Positions 16,920 to 27,719 are shown, numbered from the stretch's first letter. The stretch is 64,000 nucleotides of DNA from Chimaeribacter arupi (GCF_002858805.1 NZ_PJZI01000002.1:62001-126000), one strand, 5' to 3'. The notes: generated by a model not told the origin, from the letters alone. Numbers and translations: made by a program.

Positions 16920-16928
16920 AAAAAAAGT

Positions 16929-16954
16929 AAAAAGCTCGCTTCGGCGGGCTTTTT
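16929..16954. terminator. tRNA operon / ubiF terminator
   Basis: AAAAAGC-t-CGC pairs with GCG-g-GCTTTTT across a TTCG tetraloop. T-rich tracts on both strands suit the convergent tRNA operon and ubiF. Confidence 0.88.
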
Positions 16955-17022
16955 GCTTTTCTGCGCTCAGCAAGGAAATGGCTCAGGCAGAAAGCCGGGA
17001 CGCTTCCCGGCCTGCCCTGCTG

Positions 17023-18204
17023 TCAGAGTCCCAGCGCGTAACGCAAGGCGCGATTTTTCAGGCTGCCGCCACGCTGCGCCGCCATCAGCGCAGCGTTACG
17101 CAGCATCCGCACCGGGGCCAGATCGTTACTGAAGGCGGTATAGAACAGATCCATACCGCTTTGCATCATCAGGTTATCGACTTTGCGGCGGCGCTGATAG
17201 CGCATCAACACCGGCTCACCGGCCCACGCTTCGCCCCGTTCACGCGCTGCCGCCAGCACGTCAATCAATGCCTCCACATCGCGGTAACCGAGATTCACGC
17301 CCTGCCCGGCCAGCGGATTAATGGTATGCGCTGCATCCCCAATCAGGGCGACGCCGGGGCGGACATAGTGTTGGGCGTGGCGGCGGACCAGCGGGAACGC
17401 ACCGGCCGCCAGCGCAGTGACATTGCCGACCCTCTCCGGGAAGGCCTGCTGGATCTCCCGGCTGAGCTGGGCCATCGGCAGCGATTGTAAATACCGGATG
17501 CGGGCCGGGCTGTCGTACCAGACCAATGACGCATAGTGGCCGGACAGCGGCAGAAAGGCGCGTGGGCCGCTGGGGAAAAACTGCTGCCAGGTGACATCCT
17601 GATCCGGCGCGGCGGTTTTCACACTGATCAACATACAGGACTGGCGATACTGCCAGCCGTTAATGCCGATACCGGCCAGTTGCCGCACCTGTGAATTCGC
17701 GCCGTCCGCGCCGATGACCAGCTGCGTCGTCAGCGTCTGGCCATCCTGTAGCGTCAGCTGCCAGCCGTGCGGGGTTTTCTCCATGCTTTTTAAGCTGGCC
17801 GGGCAATGCAACCGGATAGCCGGCTGCTGTTCCACCTGCTGCCAGAGCGCCCGCTGGAGCACCGTGTTTTCCACCATATACCCCAGCTCCGGCAAGCCCA
17901 GCGCCGCGGCATCGAAAATCACCTCTGACCCCGGCATCTCCCAGGTTTCCAGCCGGCGGTAAGGCGCACTGCGCATCTGTGCCACGTTTTGCCAGGCACC
18001 CAGCCGGGTCAGGAGCGCGACCGAGGTGCAGCCCAGCGCGGAGATGCGCAAATCAGGGGCGCTCTGCGGGTCAAACTCAGGCGGGGCTGCGTGTTCCAGC
18101 AATGCCACGCTAAACCCCTGCTCAGCCAGCCCAAGGGCCGCCGCGGCGCCGACCATGCCGCCACCGACAACGGTAATGTCGGAATGCTTATCTGAATTGT
18201 TCAT
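17023..18204 (-). CDS. ubiF: 3-demethoxyubiquinol 3-hydroxylase UbiF
   Basis: UbiF is an FAD-dependent aromatic hydroxylase that adds the last ring hydroxyl in ubiquinone synthesis, at the inner membrane face. The 393-residue product shows the Rossmann FAD motif VVGGGMVG at about 12-19 and the second FAD/NAD motif GDAAHTINPLAGQG near residue 290. I start at the ATG at 18204 (MNNSDKHSDITVVGG), where homology begins; the longer frame to 18381 extends into the miaB promoter. It is divergent from miaB and convergent with the tRNA operon. UbiH, UbiI and UbiF are paralogues; the position next to miaB supports UbiF. Confidence 0.93.
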   Translation of the reverse strand: MNNSDKHSDITVVGGGMVGAAAALGLAEQGFSVALLEHAAPPEFDPQSAPDLRISALGCTSVALLTRLGAWQNVAQMRSAPYRRLETWEMPGSEVIFDAAALGLPELGYMVENTVLQRALWQQVEQQPAIRLHCPASLKSMEKTPHGWQLTLQDGQTLTTQLVIGADGANSQVRQLAGIGINGWQYRQSCMLISVKTAAPDQDVTWQQFFPSGPRAFLPLSGHYASLVWYDSPARIRYLQSLPMAQLSREIQQAFPERVGNVTALAAGAFPLVRRHAQHYVRPGVALIGDAAHTINPLAGQGVNLGYRDVEALIDVLAAARERGEAWAGEPVLMRYQRRRKVDNLMMQSGMDLFYTAFSNDLAPVRMLRNAALMAAQRGGSLKNRALRYALGL

Positions 18205-18385
18205 AAAGGCCAAATACCCGTTTGTGATCGCGTCTGCACGAAGTGTACCGGATTTTTCTGTTAGCATCAGGCGCAAGGCGGTTTTCCTCTGCTGGTCACC
18301 ACCGCAGTGAGCGATTACACTAGGCGCCCTGCACACCGAGCTTATTCGGGAAGCTTTTTCTTCTGCATTGAGTAATGGCAAGTCA

Positions 18386-19810
18386 ATGACAAAAAAACTG
18401 CATATTAAAACCTGGGGCTGTCAGATGAATGAGTACGATTCATCCAAGATGGCTGACCTGTTGGGAAGCACTCATGGTTATGAGCTGACAGAACATGCCG
18501 AAGAGGCCGATCTTCTGTTGCTGAATACCTGTTCCATCCGTGAAAAGGCGCAGGAAAAAGTCTTCAACCTTCTCGGCCGTTGGAAATTACTGAAAGAAAC
18601 CAACCCCAACCTGATTATCGGGGTGGGTGGCTGTGTGGCATCGCAGGAAGGGAAACATCTCCGCCAGCGTGCGCCCTGTGTTGATATCGTGTTCGGCCCG
18701 CAAACCCTGCACCGTTTACCGGAAATGATCAACCAGGTCAGCGGCACCCGCAGCCCGGTGGTGGACGTCAGCTTCCCGGAAATCGAGAAGTTTGACCGCC
18801 TGCCGGAACCGCGGGCCGATGGCCCCACCGCTTTTGTCTCCATCATGGAAGGGTGCAACAAATATTGCAGCTTCTGTGTGGTGCCTTACACCCGTGGTGA
18901 AGAGGTCAGCCGCCCGAGTGACGACATCCTGTTTGAAGTGGCACAGCTGGCAGCGCAGGGCGTACGTGAAGTCAACCTGCTGGGGCAGAACGTCAATGCT
19001 TACCGCGGGCTGAATTATGACGGTTCGGTCTGTAGCTTTGCCGAGCTGCTGCGCCTGGTCGCTGCCATTGACGGCATTGACCGGCTGCGTTTCACCACCA
19101 GCCACCCGATTGAATTCACCGATGACATCATCGATGTGTACCGCGACACGCCGGAGCTGGTCAGCTTCCTGCACCTGCCGGTGCAGTGCGGCTCTGACCG
19201 CGTGCTGATGATGATGAAACGCGCGCATACGGTGCTGGAGTATAAGGCGATCATCCGTAAGCTGCGCCAGGCGCGGCCGGACATCCACCTCAGCTCCGAC
19301 TTTATTGTGGGCTTCCCGGGGGAAACCGCCGCTGACTTTGAACAGACCATGAAGCTGATTGCTGAAGTCAATTTTGATGTGAGCTACAGCTTTATCTACT
19401 CTGCCCGCCCCGGCACACCGGCGGCAGACATGGTGGACGATGTCAGTGAAGACGAGAAAAAACAGCGCCTCCATATTCTGCAGGAGCGCATCAACCAGCA
19501 GGTGATGCAGTTCAGCCGCCAGATGGTCGGCACCGTGCAGCGTATTCTGGTTGAAGGCACGTCACGCAAGAGCCTGATGGAGCTGAGCGGCCGCACAGAA
19601 AATAACCGTGTGGTTAACTTCGAAGGCACCCCGGATATGATCGGCAAATTCGTGGATGTTGAGATTGTCGATGTGTATGCCAACTCACTGCGCGGCGTGG
19701 TGGTACGCACCGAAGCGCAGATGGATCTGCGCATTCACGAGTCACCGTCAGCGGTGATTGCCCGTACCCGTAAGGAAAATGCGCTGGGCGTCGGGATCTA
19801 CCAGCCCTGA
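18386..19810 (+). CDS. miaB: tRNA-2-methylthio-N6-dimethylallyladenosine synthase MiaB
   Basis: MiaB is a radical-SAM methylthiotransferase that modifies A37 of tRNAs reading UNN codons. The 474 residues match Escherichia coli MiaB. The N-terminal UPF0004 domain has cluster cysteines at 12, 49 and 83. The radical-SAM motif C157-x3-C161-x2-C164 is in [10 protein letters not shown], and a C-terminal TRAM domain follows. The ATG at 18386 ([11 protein letters not shown]) is the conserved start; the frame could be opened six codons earlier at a TTG, but without support. A strong terminator follows. Confidence 0.97.
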   Translation: MTKKLHIKTWGCQMNEYDSSKMADLLGSTHGYELTEHAEEADLLLLNTCSIREKAQEKVFNLLGRWKLLKETNPNLIIGVGGCVASQEGKHLRQRAPCVDIVFGPQTLHRLPEMINQVSGTRSPVVDVSFPEIEKFDRLPEPRADGPTAFVSIMEGCNKYCSFCVVPYTRGEEVSRPSDDILFEVAQLAAQGVREVNLLGQNVNAYRGLNYDGSVCSFAELLRLVAAIDGIDRLRFTTSHPIEFTDDIIDVYRDTPELVSFLHLPVQCGSDRVLMMMKRAHTVLEYKAIIRKLRQARPDIHLSSDFIVGFPGETAADFEQTMKLIAEVNFDVSYSFIYSARPGTPAADMVDDVSEDEKKQRLHILQERINQQVMQFSRQMVGTVQRILVEGTSRKSLMELSGRTENNRVVNFEGTPDMIGKFVDVEIVDVYANSLRGVVVRTEAQMDLRIHESPSAVIARTRKENALGVGIYQP

Positions 19811-19830
19811 TAAGGCGCTGGCCAGGCTGC

Positions 19831-19859
19831 AGGGCGCCTGAGGCGCCCTTTATTTTTTT
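19831..19859 (+). terminator. miaB intrinsic terminator
   Basis: AGGGCGCC (19831-19838) pairs with GGCGCCCT (19842-19849), followed by a T-rich tract. Confidence 0.88.
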
Positions 19860-20076
19860 AGCGATTTGCCGCACTTCTTCCCCGCAACTGAAACTATCTT
19901 GCAGCAGGCCATTTAATTTTTCGATTTGTGCCGCATATTCATACTCCGGGTCCGCAGCATCTCTTGCCAGAAAGAGGAAGAAGCGGACAATGGCATGTAT
20001 GCTTACGGTATGCTGCCTTCCCGGCAGAACAGACCTTATCGCTATCAACAGGCCCTATGTGACCCAGAGGAACAGT

Positions 20077-21141
20077 TTGAACGTCGAGACACAAGAACTC
20101 CTGCTAGAACCCGCCGATAACCAGCGCTTACAGAGCCTGTGCGGGCCGTTTGATGACAATATCAAACATCTTGAACGCCGGTTAGGCATCGAGATTAACC
20201 GCCGCGACAACCACTTTAAGCTGGTCGGCAAGAGCCTGGTTGTTCAGGCTGCTGCTGACATCCTGCGCCATCTCTATGTAGAAACGGCGCCGCTGCGCGG
20301 TGAAATCGCCGATATCGATCCGGAGCAAATCCATCTCGCTATCAAAGAGAGCCATGTGCTGGAGCAGACCGCCGAAAGCGTGCCCGACTATGGCAAAGCC
20401 GTGACCATCCGCACCAAACGCGGCATGGTGAAACCCCGTACCCCTAATCAGGCCCAGTATATTGCCAATATTCTGGACAACGACATTACCTTCGGTATCG
20501 GCCCTGCCGGGACCGGGAAAACGTACCTGGCCGTGGCAACGGCCGTAGATGCCCTGGAGCGCCAGGAAGTCCGCCGCATCATGCTCACCCGCCCTGCGGT
20601 AGAGGCGGGTGAAAAACTGGGCTTCCTGCCGGGTGACCTCAGCCAGAAAGTCGACCCGTACCTGCGCCCGCTGTATGACGCCCTGTTTGAAATGCTGGGC
20701 TTTGAGCGGGTGGAAAAACTGATTGAGCGCAATGTGATTGAGGTGGCCCCGCTGGCCTATATGCGTGGCCGTACCCTGAATGACGCGTTCATCATTCTGG
20801 ATGAGAGCCAGAACACCACCATCGAACAGATGAAGATGTTCCTGACCCGTATCGGCTTTAACTCCAAGGCGGTGATTACCGGCGACGTCACGCAGATTGA
20901 CCTGCCGCGTAACCAGAAATCGGGCCTGCGGCACGCCATTGAGGTGCTGTCAGATGTGGAAGAGATAAGCTTTAACTTCTTCCACAGCGAAGACGTGGTG
21001 CGCCACCCGGTGGTCGCCCGTATCGTAGTGGCCTATGAGGCCTGGGAAGCCGAAGAGCAGAAACGCAAAGATGCCGCCGCGGAACAGCGTAAGCGTGACG
21101 CGCTGCAACATGCCGCCTCTGCCCCGCAGGAGGCGCCGTGA
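20077..21141 (+). CDS. ybeZ: PhoH-like ATPase YbeZ
   Basis: YbeZ is a PhoH-family NTPase that interacts with YbeY in RNA metabolism and ribosome quality control. With the TTG start at 20077 the product has 354 residues. Walker A GPAGTGKT is at 142-149 and Walker B is [11 protein letters not shown]. The charged Lys/Glu/Arg/Ala-rich tail is usual. The TTG is preceded by AGAGGA at ideal spacing and homology begins there ([15 protein letters not shown]); an upstream extension to 19990 is unlikely. The stop overlaps the ybeY start by 4 bp, indicating translational coupling. Confidence 0.95.
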   Translation: MNVETQELLLEPADNQRLQSLCGPFDDNIKHLERRLGIEINRRDNHFKLVGKSLVVQAAADILRHLYVETAPLRGEIADIDPEQIHLAIKESHVLEQTAESVPDYGKAVTIRTKRGMVKPRTPNQAQYIANILDNDITFGIGPAGTGKTYLAVATAVDALERQEVRRIMLTRPAVEAGEKLGFLPGDLSQKVDPYLRPLYDALFEMLGFERVEKLIERNVIEVAPLAYMRGRTLNDAFIILDESQNTTIEQMKMFLTRIGFNSKAVITGDVTQIDLPRNQKSGLRHAIEVLSDVEEISFNFFHSEDVVRHPVVARIVVAYEAWEAEEQKRKDAAAEQRKRDALQHAASAPQEAP

Positions 21142-21611
21142 GCAACGTGATCCTTGATTTGCAGATCGCCTGTGAAGCGCCGTCCGGCCTGCCGGCTGAG
21201 GCGGACTTCCAGCGCTGGCTCGACCATGTGTTGCCGCAGTTTCAGGAAGAGTCGGAAGTGACCATCCGACTGGTGGATGAAGCCGAAAGCCATGACCTGA
21301 ACCTGACCTACCGGGGCATGGACAAACCGACCAACGTGCTCTCTTTCCCGTTTGAGGCACCGCCGGGTATGGAGATGCCGCTGCTGGGTGATTTGATCAT
21401 CTGCCGCCAGGTCGTGGAGCGCGAAGCCGGCGAGCAAGGCAAACCGTTGATGGCGCACTGGGCACATATGGTTGTTCACGGCAGCCTCCATCTGCTAGGG
21501 TACGATCATATTGTTGACGAAGAAGCCGAAGAGATGGAATCTTTGGAAACAGACATCATGCAGGGTATGGGTTATCCTGACCCCTATCTTTCTGAAAAAG
21601 ATGACCTCTGA
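21138..21611 (+). CDS. ybeY: Endoribonuclease YbeY
   Basis: YbeY is a zinc endoribonuclease for 16S rRNA 3'-end maturation and 70S quality control. The 157-residue product carries the signature H-x3-H-x5-H in [15 protein letters not shown], which binds the catalytic zinc. The GTG start at 21138 overlaps the ybeZ stop and has an AGGAGG four bases before it. It lies between its functional partner ybeZ and ybeX, in the conserved operon. Confidence 0.97.
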   Translation: MSNVILDLQIACEAPSGLPAEADFQRWLDHVLPQFQEESEVTIRLVDEAESHDLNLTYRGMDKPTNVLSFPFEAPPGMEMPLLGDLIICRQVVEREAGEQGKPLMAHWAHMVVHGSLHLLGYDHIVDEEAEEMESLETDIMQGMGYPDPYLSEKDDL

Positions 21612-21733
21612 TATTAGTTGATGATCTGCGGTGTTTTTTTGTGGCCGGACTGAAAAAGAAGGCCGCGACAAATGCCGCAGCATCACTAATAATAACCTTT
21701 CCTCCCAATACGAGTAATATTAACCAGACCGCC

Positions 21734-22618
21734 ATGAGCGACGACCATTCACAGAGCAATGACAGCCCCAGTCCCAAGAAGGGCTTTTTCTCCCTTATCC
21801 TCAGCCAGTTATTCCACGGCGAGCCTAAAAACCGTGGCGACCTGGTCGAGCTGATCCGCGACTCCGAACAGAACGACCTGATTGACCCTGATACCCGTGA
21901 CATGCTGGAAGGCGTGATGGATATCGCCGATCAGCGCGTGCGTGACATCATGATCCCGCGTTCGCAGATGGTGACCCTGAAACGGAACCAGCCGCTGGAA
22001 GAGTGCCTGGATGTGATCATTGAATCCGCCCACTCCCGCTTCCCGGTGATCAGCGAAGACAAGGATCATATTGAAGGCATCCTGATGGCCAAAGACCTGC
22101 TGCCGTTTATGCGCACCACGTCCGAGCCGTTCAGCATCGACAAAGTGCTGCGCCCTGCGGTGGTGGTGCCGGAAAGCAAACGGGTTGACCGGATGCTGAA
22201 GGAGTTCCGCTCCCAGCGGTACCACATGGCGATTGTCATTGATGAGTTTGGCGGTGTCTCCGGCCTGGTCACCATTGAGGATATTCTGGAGCTGATTGTG
22301 GGTGAAATTGAGGACGAATATGACGATGAAGAAGATCGTGACGTCCGTCAGCTCAGCCGCCATACCTACACTGTCCGGGCGCTGACACCGATTGAAGATT
22401 TCAATGAGGTGTTCCAGACGCACTACAGTGATGAAGAGGTGGATACCATTGGCGGCCTGGTGATGCAGGCATTTGGTCACCTCCCGGCCAGGGGTGAAAC
22501 CATCGAAATTGACGGTTACGTATTTAAAGTTGCGATGGCCGACAGCCGACGTATTATCCAGGTTCATGTCAAAATTCCGGACGACGCACCGCAACCCAAA
22601 CTGGAACTGGAAGAATAA
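21734..22618 (+). CDS. ybeX: CorC/YbeX, CBS-domain protein
   Basis: This CBS-pair protein was linked to magnesium/cobalt efflux in Salmonella (CorC) and, as YbeX, to ribosome metabolism in Escherichia coli. The 294 residues comprise a short N-terminal segment, two CBS repeats (about 70-190, with [11 protein letters not shown] and [20 protein letters not shown]) and the CorC/HlyC domain (about 205-285). I start at ATG 21734, where homology begins ([10 protein letters not shown]). It lies 122 bp after ybeY and 7 bp before lnt. Confidence 0.95.
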   Translation: MSDDHSQSNDSPSPKKGFFSLILSQLFHGEPKNRGDLVELIRDSEQNDLIDPDTRDMLEGVMDIADQRVRDIMIPRSQMVTLKRNQPLEECLDVIIESAHSRFPVISEDKDHIEGILMAKDLLPFMRTTSEPFSIDKVLRPAVVVPESKRVDRMLKEFRSQRYHMAIVIDEFGGVSGLVTIEDILELIVGEIEDEYDDEEDRDVRQLSRHTYTVRALTPIEDFNEVFQTHYSDEEVDTIGGLVMQAFGHLPARGETIEIDGYVFKVAMADSRRIIQVHVKIPDDAPQPKLELEE

Positions 22619-22625
22619 AACATCC

Positions 22626-24164
22626 ATGACCCTTGCCTTACTTTTGCAACGCCAGCGGCTACGCCTGCCGCTGGCGCTCTTGTTTGGTGCCTGCGGCACC
22701 CTGGCGTTTTCCCCGTATGATATCTGGCCCGCAGCCATTGTCTCGCTGTGTGGCCTGCAGGCGCTGACGCTCAACCGCACCGCCAGCCAGTCCGCCTGGG
22801 TAGGGTTCTTCTGGGGGCTGGGTTTGTTCGGCAGCGGGGTCAACTGGGTGTACGTCAGTATTGCCCAGTTCGGCGGGATGCCGGAGCCTGTTAACCTGTT
22901 TTTAGTGGTACTGCTGGCCGCCTATCTCTCGCTCTATACCTCATTGTTCGCCGGTGTACTGACGCGCCTGTGGCCGCGCCTGACGGTGTGGCGGGTGGCG
23001 CTGGCTGCGCCTGCGCTGTGGCAGGTCACGGAGTTCCTGCGCGGCTGGGTGCTGACCGGCTTCCCCTGGCTGCAATTTGGCTATAGCCAGATTGACGGCC
23101 CGTTGAAAGGCATCGCGCCGCTGCTGGGCGTTGAAACCATCACCTTTATGTTGATGTCGCTGAGCGGGCTGCTGGTGTATGCGCTGTTCCAGCGCAAGCC
23201 CCTGCCGGCCGTGGTGGCGCTGGCGATGCTGCTGCTGCCGTGGCCGTTGCGCCAGTTGACCTGGTTCACCCCGGAGCCGCAAAAAACAGCCAATGTGGCG
23301 ATGGTACAGGGCAATATTCCGCAGTCCATGAAGTGGGACCCGAAAGTCCTTGAGCAGACACTGCAAATTTATCTGGATGCGAGCCGCCCTTATGCCGGCA
23401 AGGCTTCGCTGATCATCTGGCCGGAATCCGCGATTCCGGATATCGAGCGCGATCAGCAGCCTTTCCTCGGTATGATGGATGACCTGATGCGTTCGCACCA
23501 CAGCAGCCTGATCACCGGCATCGTGGACGCGCGCCAGACTCAGCAGGGTTATGACTACTACAACAGCATGATTGTGCTGGGTGAACAAACGCCCTACCAC
23601 TACCTGAATCAGGACCGCTTTAATAAGCACCATCTGGTGCCGTTTGGCGAGTTTGTGCCGCTGGAAAGTTTGCTGCGCCCGCTGGCCCCCTTCTTTGATT
23701 TGCCGATGTCCTCCTTTAGCCGCGGCGGCTATGTGCAGCCACCGTTACAGGCGGCGGGCTTTAACCTCACGGCAGCCATCTGCTATGAGATTGTGCTCGG
23801 TGAACAGGTGCGGGCCAATTTGCGGCCGGATACGGACTTTTTGCTGACCATCTCTAACGATGCCTGGTTCGGCCACTCAATTGGGCCGTGGCAGCATTTC
23901 CAAATGGCCCGTATGCGCGCGCTGGAATTAGGGCGCCCCTTGTTGCGCAGCACCAATAATGGCGTGACGGCCGCGGTAGACGCGAAAGGCAACGTGATTA
24001 AGCAGATCCCGCAATTTACCCGTCAGGTGCTGGAGGTACAGGTGACCCCGACCACCGGGCTGACCCCTTATGCCCGTCTCGGCGCCCTGCCGGTTTGGCT
24101 CCTCACCCTGCTGGCCGGCGGTGCCGCCCTTATCGCCACGTTGCGCCGCTCACGCGCAGTGTAA
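22626..24164 (+). CDS. lnt: Apolipoprotein N-acyltransferase
   Basis: Lnt adds the third acyl chain to the N-terminal cysteine of lipoproteins at the periplasmic face of the inner membrane. The 512 residues equal the Escherichia coli length. N-terminal membrane helices (about 1-215) precede a periplasmic nitrilase domain with the catalytic triad: E267 in [10 protein letters not shown], Lys in [10 protein letters not shown] and Cys in AAICYE. A C-terminal helix follows. The ATG at 22626 starts at the usual [11 protein letters not shown]. It closes the miaB-ybeZYX-lnt block and is followed by a terminator. LptE and RlpA in this window are client lipoproteins. Confidence 0.97.
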   Translation: MTLALLLQRQRLRLPLALLFGACGTLAFSPYDIWPAAIVSLCGLQALTLNRTASQSAWVGFFWGLGLFGSGVNWVYVSIAQFGGMPEPVNLFLVVLLAAYLSLYTSLFAGVLTRLWPRLTVWRVALAAPALWQVTEFLRGWVLTGFPWLQFGYSQIDGPLKGIAPLLGVETITFMLMSLSGLLVYALFQRKPLPAVVALAMLLLPWPLRQLTWFTPEPQKTANVAMVQGNIPQSMKWDPKVLEQTLQIYLDASRPYAGKASLIIWPESAIPDIERDQQPFLGMMDDLMRSHHSSLITGIVDARQTQQGYDYYNSMIVLGEQTPYHYLNQDRFNKHHLVPFGEFVPLESLLRPLAPFFDLPMSSFSRGGYVQPPLQAAGFNLTAAICYEIVLGEQVRANLRPDTDFLLTISNDAWFGHSIGPWQHFQMARMRALELGRPLLRSTNNGVTAAVDAKGNVIKQIPQFTRQVLEVQVTPTTGLTPYARLGALPVWLLTLLAGGAALIATLRRSRAV

Positions 24165-24183
24165 ACAGCCGCATCATGGCCTG

Positions 24184-24211
24184 AAGCCGGGAGATTTCTC
24201 CCGGCTTTTTT
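24184..24211 (+). terminator. lnt intrinsic terminator
   Basis: AAGCCGGGAG (24184-24193) pairs with CTCCCGGCTT (24198-24207) across ATTT, with six Ts. Confidence 0.93.
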
Positions 24212-24229
24212 ATTTCCTCTTCCCCGTTT

Positions 24230-24245
24230 TGGCACAGCGTTTGCT
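24230..24245 (+). promoter_or_regulatory. Sigma-54 promoter of gltIJKL
   Basis: TGGCAC-AGCGT-TTGCT is a perfect match to the sigma-54 -24/-12 consensus TGGCAC-N5-TTGCW. It lies just past the lnt terminator and about 280 bp before gltI. The gltI operon is among the nitrogen-regulated (Ntr) operons of Escherichia coli. The remaining leader to 24524 holds GC-rich repeats and an ACAACAGC element near 24504, a possible GcvB target. Confidence 0.8.
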
Positions 24246-24524
24246 TGATATTGCTGGGATTTAGCTGAAAACGTCACCCATCCGGACATTTCGCATTAAC
24301 CTGCACCGCCTTTGCGCGCCTGCTGCACAACAAACGTGCAGGGCAGATTTTTTGCCTCTATTTGGTGCGGCGTTGGTCGCAAAAAAGAAACGTTCTGGTA
24401 TCAATATATTTACATTCAGCTATGTTCAGACAGGCCTCCCGGCCTCTTGCCGCGTTCCGATGCGGTCTCTTTTTTGATTTCGACGTCACACGTCAGAATC
24501 ATAACAACAGCAAGGAGTAGGACC

Positions 24525-25442
24525 ATGCAAATGCGCAAACTGGCGTTATCGCTGCTGCTCGCCGGCATTGCCACAGGCGCCGCCCATGCGGCCCAGCCCA
24601 CCGCCGCTGCCGGTAATCAGGCTGCCCCCGACACGTTGCAAAAAATCAAACAAAACGGCGTGATTGTCGTGGGCCACCGTGAATCTTCGGTGCCGTTCTC
24701 CTATTACGATAATACTCAGAAAGTCGTGGGTTACTCCCAGGACTATTCCAACCTGATTGTTGAGGCGATTAAAAAACAACTGAATGCGCCGGACCTGAAG
24801 GTAAAACTGCTGCCGATCACCTCACAGAACCGCATCCCGCTGCTGCAAAACGGCACCTTTGATTTCGAATGTGGTTCCACCACCAATAACCTTGAGCGCC
24901 AGCAACAGGCTGCCTTCTCCAACAGTATTTTTGTGGTAGGTACCCGCCTGCTGGTGAAAAAAGGCTCGCCGATAAAAGACTTCCCGGACCTGAAAGGCAA
25001 GACGGTGGTCGTCACCTCCGGCACCACCTCTGAAGTGCTGCTTAATAAGCTCAATGAAGAGAAAAAGATGGAGATGCGCATCATCAGCGCCAAAGACCAC
25101 GGGGACTCTTTCCGTACGCTGGAAAGCGGCCGCGCCGTGGCCTTTATGATGGATGACGCCCTGCTGGCCGGCGAACGCGCCAAAGCGAAAAAACCGGATC
25201 AATGGGACATCGTCGGCACGCCGCAATCCCATGAAGCTTACGGCTGTATGCTGCCGCGAGGCGACGCCAGCTTTAAGAAACTGATGGATGACACCATCGC
25301 CCAGGCCCAGACGTCAGGCGAAGCGGCGAAATGGTATGAGACCTGGTTCCAGAAGCCAATTCCGCCAAAAAACCTCAACATGAACTTTGCCCTGTCAGAC
25401 GACATGAAAGCCCTGTTTAAAGCACCAAACGATAAGCCGTAA
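24525..25442 (+). CDS. gltI: Glutamate/aspartate ABC transporter, binding protein
   Basis: GltI is the periplasmic receptor of the GltIJKL importer. The 305-residue precursor has a signal peptide ending near AHA (about residue 22) and a family 3 solute-binding fold with the conserved segments VVGHRESSVPFSYYD, DFECGSTTNN and TSGTTSEVLLNKL. The ATG at 24525 follows AAGGAG with good spacing. An intrinsic terminator before gltJ would give more GltI than transporter, as is common for binding proteins. Transcription is expected from the sigma-54 promoter under nitrogen control. Confidence 0.97.
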   Translation: MQMRKLALSLLLAGIATGAAHAAQPTAAAGNQAAPDTLQKIKQNGVIVVGHRESSVPFSYYDNTQKVVGYSQDYSNLIVEAIKKQLNAPDLKVKLLPITSQNRIPLLQNGTFDFECGSTTNNLERQQQAAFSNSIFVVGTRLLVKKGSPIKDFPDLKGKTVVVTSGTTSEVLLNKLNEEKKMEMRIISAKDHGDSFRTLESGRAVAFMMDDALLAGERAKAKKPDQWDIVGTPQSHEAYGCMLPRGDASFKKLMDDTIAQAQTSGEAAKWYETWFQKPIPPKNLNMNFALSDDMKALFKAPNDKP

Positions 25443-25511
25443 CCTGCCCGGATAACGGCAACATGCAGGACAGACAGGAAGCGGGGTGGCCGTTCCCCAC
25501 CCCGCTTTTTT
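25349..25511 (+). ncRNA. sroC: SroC-like sRNA from the gltI 3' end (putative)
   Basis: In Escherichia coli and Salmonella, SroC (about 160 nt) is processed from the gltI-gltJ mRNA, ends at the terminator before gltJ and acts as a sponge for GcvB. The same architecture is present here, with a strong terminator ending at 25511. The 3' end is supported by sequence; the 5' end is placed only by the usual length. Confidence 0.4.
25479..25511 (+). terminator. gltI-gltJ intercistronic terminator
   Basis: An 11-bp stem (25479-25489 with 25497-25507) and a T-tract to 25511. It lies inside the operon, so it should cause partial termination after gltI. Confidence 0.9.
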
Positions 25512-25577
25512 CATGGTGTGCCGCGCCTGTCAGGCGTTCTCTCCCGGATCACTGCGATCCGTTGTATGGAGTTGTTT

Positions 25578-26318
25578 ATGTCAACCAACTGGAACTGGGG
25601 CATTTTCCTGCAAGAAGCCCCGTTTGGTAATACCACCTATCTTGGCTGGATCTGGTCTGGTTTTCAGGTCACGATTGCACTTTCATTCTGTGCCTGGATT
25701 ATCGCGTTTTTTGTCGGCTCGCTGTTTGGCATTCTGCGTACGGTACCTAACCGGTTACTCGCCGGGCTCGGTACCTGCTACGTGGAATTGTTCCGGAACG
25801 TGCCGCTGATTGTTCAGTTTTTCATCTGGTATCTGGTGGTGCCGGAATTGTTACCGCCGGATCTCGGCATGTGGTTCAAATCCGAACTGGACCCGAACAT
25901 TCAGTTTTTCCTCTCCTCCATGATCTGCCTGGGGCTGTTTACCGCGGCCCGCGTGTGTGAGCAGGTACGGGCGGCCATTCAGTCCCTGCCGCGCGGCCAG
26001 AAAGCCGCCGGGCTGGCGATGGGGCTGACCCTGCCGCAAACCTACCGCTATGTGCTGCTGCCGAATGCCTACCGGGTGATTGTGCCGCCGATGACATCAG
26101 AGATGCTGAACCTGGTGAAAAACTCGGCTATCGCCTCCACCATCGGCCTGGTGGATATGGCTGCGCAGGCCGGCAAACTGCTCGACTATTCGGCCCATGC
26201 GTATGAGTCATTCACCGCCATCACGCTGGCCTACATCCTGATTAACGCAGTGATTATGGTGTTTATGCGGCTGGTCGAATCCAAAGTCAGGCTGCCGGGC
26301 CATACGGGGGGTAAATAA
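25578..26318 (+). CDS. gltJ: Glutamate/aspartate ABC permease GltJ
   Basis: GltJ is one of two inner-membrane permease subunits of the GltIJKL importer. The 246 residues equal the Escherichia coli protein. Several membrane helices are visible, and the EAA-like cytoplasmic loop is [19 protein letters not shown]. The ATG at 25578 ([10 protein letters not shown]) has a GGAG upstream and is where homology starts. Its stop shares one base with the gltK start, so translation is coupled. Confidence 0.97.
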   Translation: MSTNWNWGIFLQEAPFGNTTYLGWIWSGFQVTIALSFCAWIIAFFVGSLFGILRTVPNRLLAGLGTCYVELFRNVPLIVQFFIWYLVVPELLPPDLGMWFKSELDPNIQFFLSSMICLGLFTAARVCEQVRAAIQSLPRGQKAAGLAMGLTLPQTYRYVLLPNAYRVIVPPMTSEMLNLVKNSAIASTIGLVDMAAQAGKLLDYSAHAYESFTAITLAYILINAVIMVFMRLVESKVRLPGHTGGK

Positions 26319-26995
26319 TGTACGAATTTGACTGGAGTTCAATTCCGCCCAGTTTCCCTTACCTGCTGGACGGCATGGTGATAACCCTCAAAATCACCCT
26401 GACGGCGATTGTGTTCGGCATCCTGTGGGGCACGCTGCTGGCGGTGATGCGTTTGTCGAGCATCAAGGTGATCAGCTGGTTTGCCACGCTGTATGTCAAC
26501 CTGTTCCGCTCGGTGCCGCTGGTGATGGTGTTGCTGTGGTTCTATCTGGTGGTGCCGGGCCTGCTGCAAAAAGGGCTGGGCCTCTCCCCACATGCTGATA
26601 TCCGCCTGATTTCGGCGATGGTGGCGTTTGCGCTGTTTGAAGCGGCCTATTACTCCGAGATTATCCGCGCCGGTATTCTCAGCGTCGCCCGCGGCCAGGG
26701 TGCCGCTGCACTGGCGCTGGGCATGACGCCGTGGCAATCCATGAAGCTGGTGATCCTGCCGCAGGCGTTCCGGGCGATGATCCCACTGCTGCTGACCCAG
26801 GGCATTGTGTTGTTCCAGGATACGTCCCTGGTGTATGTGCTGAGCCTGGCGGACTTTTTCCGCACCGCCACCACGATTGGCGAGCGCGACGGCACCCAGG
26901 TGGAAATGGTGCTGTTTGCCGGGCTGGTTTACTTTGTTATTAGCATCGCGGCCTCGTTGGTGGTCAGCGTATTGAAGAAAAGGACCGTTTCATGA
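26318..26995 (+). CDS. gltK: Glutamate/aspartate ABC permease GltK
   Basis: GltK is the second permease subunit, forming the transmembrane channel with GltJ. The 225 residues carry five predicted helices and an EAA loop, [16 protein letters not shown]. The start MYEFDWSSI is conserved. It overlaps gltJ by one base and gltL by four (ATGA), an arrangement that keeps subunit ratios fixed. Confidence 0.97.
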   Translation: MYEFDWSSIPPSFPYLLDGMVITLKITLTAIVFGILWGTLLAVMRLSSIKVISWFATLYVNLFRSVPLVMVLLWFYLVVPGLLQKGLGLSPHADIRLISAMVAFALFEAAYYSEIIRAGILSVARGQGAAALALGMTPWQSMKLVILPQAFRAMIPLLLTQGIVLFQDTSLVYVLSLADFFRTATTIGERDGTQVEMVLFAGLVYFVISIAASLVVSVLKKRTVS

Positions 26996-27717
26996 TCTCC
27001 CTGAAGAGTATTTCCAAGTGGTATGGGCATTTCCAGGTATTAACGGAGTGCAGCACTGAAGTGAAAAAAGGGGAAGTTGTGGTGGTATGCGGCCCCTCAG
27101 GCTCCGGCAAATCCACCCTGATTAAAACCGTTAACGGCCTGGAGCCGGTTCAGAAAGGCCAGATCGTGGTGAACGGTATTCCGGTGAATGACCGGAAAAC
27201 CAATCTGGCGCAACTGCGCGCCAAGGTAGGGATGGTGTTCCAGCATTTTGAGCTGTTCCCGCATCTCTCCATCATCGATAACCTGACGCTGGCCCAGATC
27301 AAGGTGCTGAAACGGGATAAAGCCGCCGCGCGGGACAAGGGGCTGAAATTGCTGGATCGGGTCGGCCTCGCGGCCCATGCCAATAAATTCCCCGGCCAGC
27401 TCTCCGGCGGCCAGCAGCAGCGCGTCGCCATCGCCCGTGCGCTTTGCATGGACCCGGTCGCCATGTTGTTTGATGAACCGACCTCCGCGCTGGACCCGGA
27501 AATGATCAATGAAGTGCTGGACGTGATGGTAGAGCTGGCGCAGGAAGGCATGACAATGATGGTCGTCACCCATGAGATGGGCTTTGCCCGCAAAGTGGCC
27601 AACCGCGTGATCTTTATGGACGAGGGCAAGATAGTGGAAGACCGCGAGAAGAACGCGTTTTTCGACAATCCACAATCCGATCGCGCACGCGATTTTCTGG
27701 CAAAAATCCTGCACTGA
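26992..27717 (+). CDS. gltL: Glutamate/aspartate ABC ATPase GltL
   Basis: GltL is the cytosolic ATPase that powers GltIJK. The 241-residue protein has Walker [10 protein letters not shown] at 34-42, signature LSGGQQQR near 135, Walker [12 protein letters not shown] and switch His in VVTHEMG. The length is standard for polar amino-acid ATPases. It ends the operon and is convergent with ybeL. Confidence 0.97.
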   Translation: MISLKSISKWYGHFQVLTECSTEVKKGEVVVVCGPSGSGKSTLIKTVNGLEPVQKGQIVVNGIPVNDRKTNLAQLRAKVGMVFQHFELFPHLSIIDNLTLAQIKVLKRDKAAARDKGLKLLDRVGLAAHANKFPGQLSGGQQQRVAIARALCMDPVAMLFDEPTSALDPEMINEVLDVMVELAQEGMTMMVVTHEMGFARKVANRVIFMDEGKIVEDREKNAFFDNPQSDRARDFLAKILH

Positions 27718-27719
27718 CC

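Noticed and set aside
19614-20048. 144-codon minus-strand frame over the miaB end and miaB-ybeZ gap
   Set aside because: It crosses the miaB terminator and the 3' end of miaB, with no ribosome-binding site or family.
19990-20076. Extended N-terminus for YbeZ from an ATG at 19990
   Set aside because: The TTG at 20077 has the ribosome-binding site and is where homology begins.
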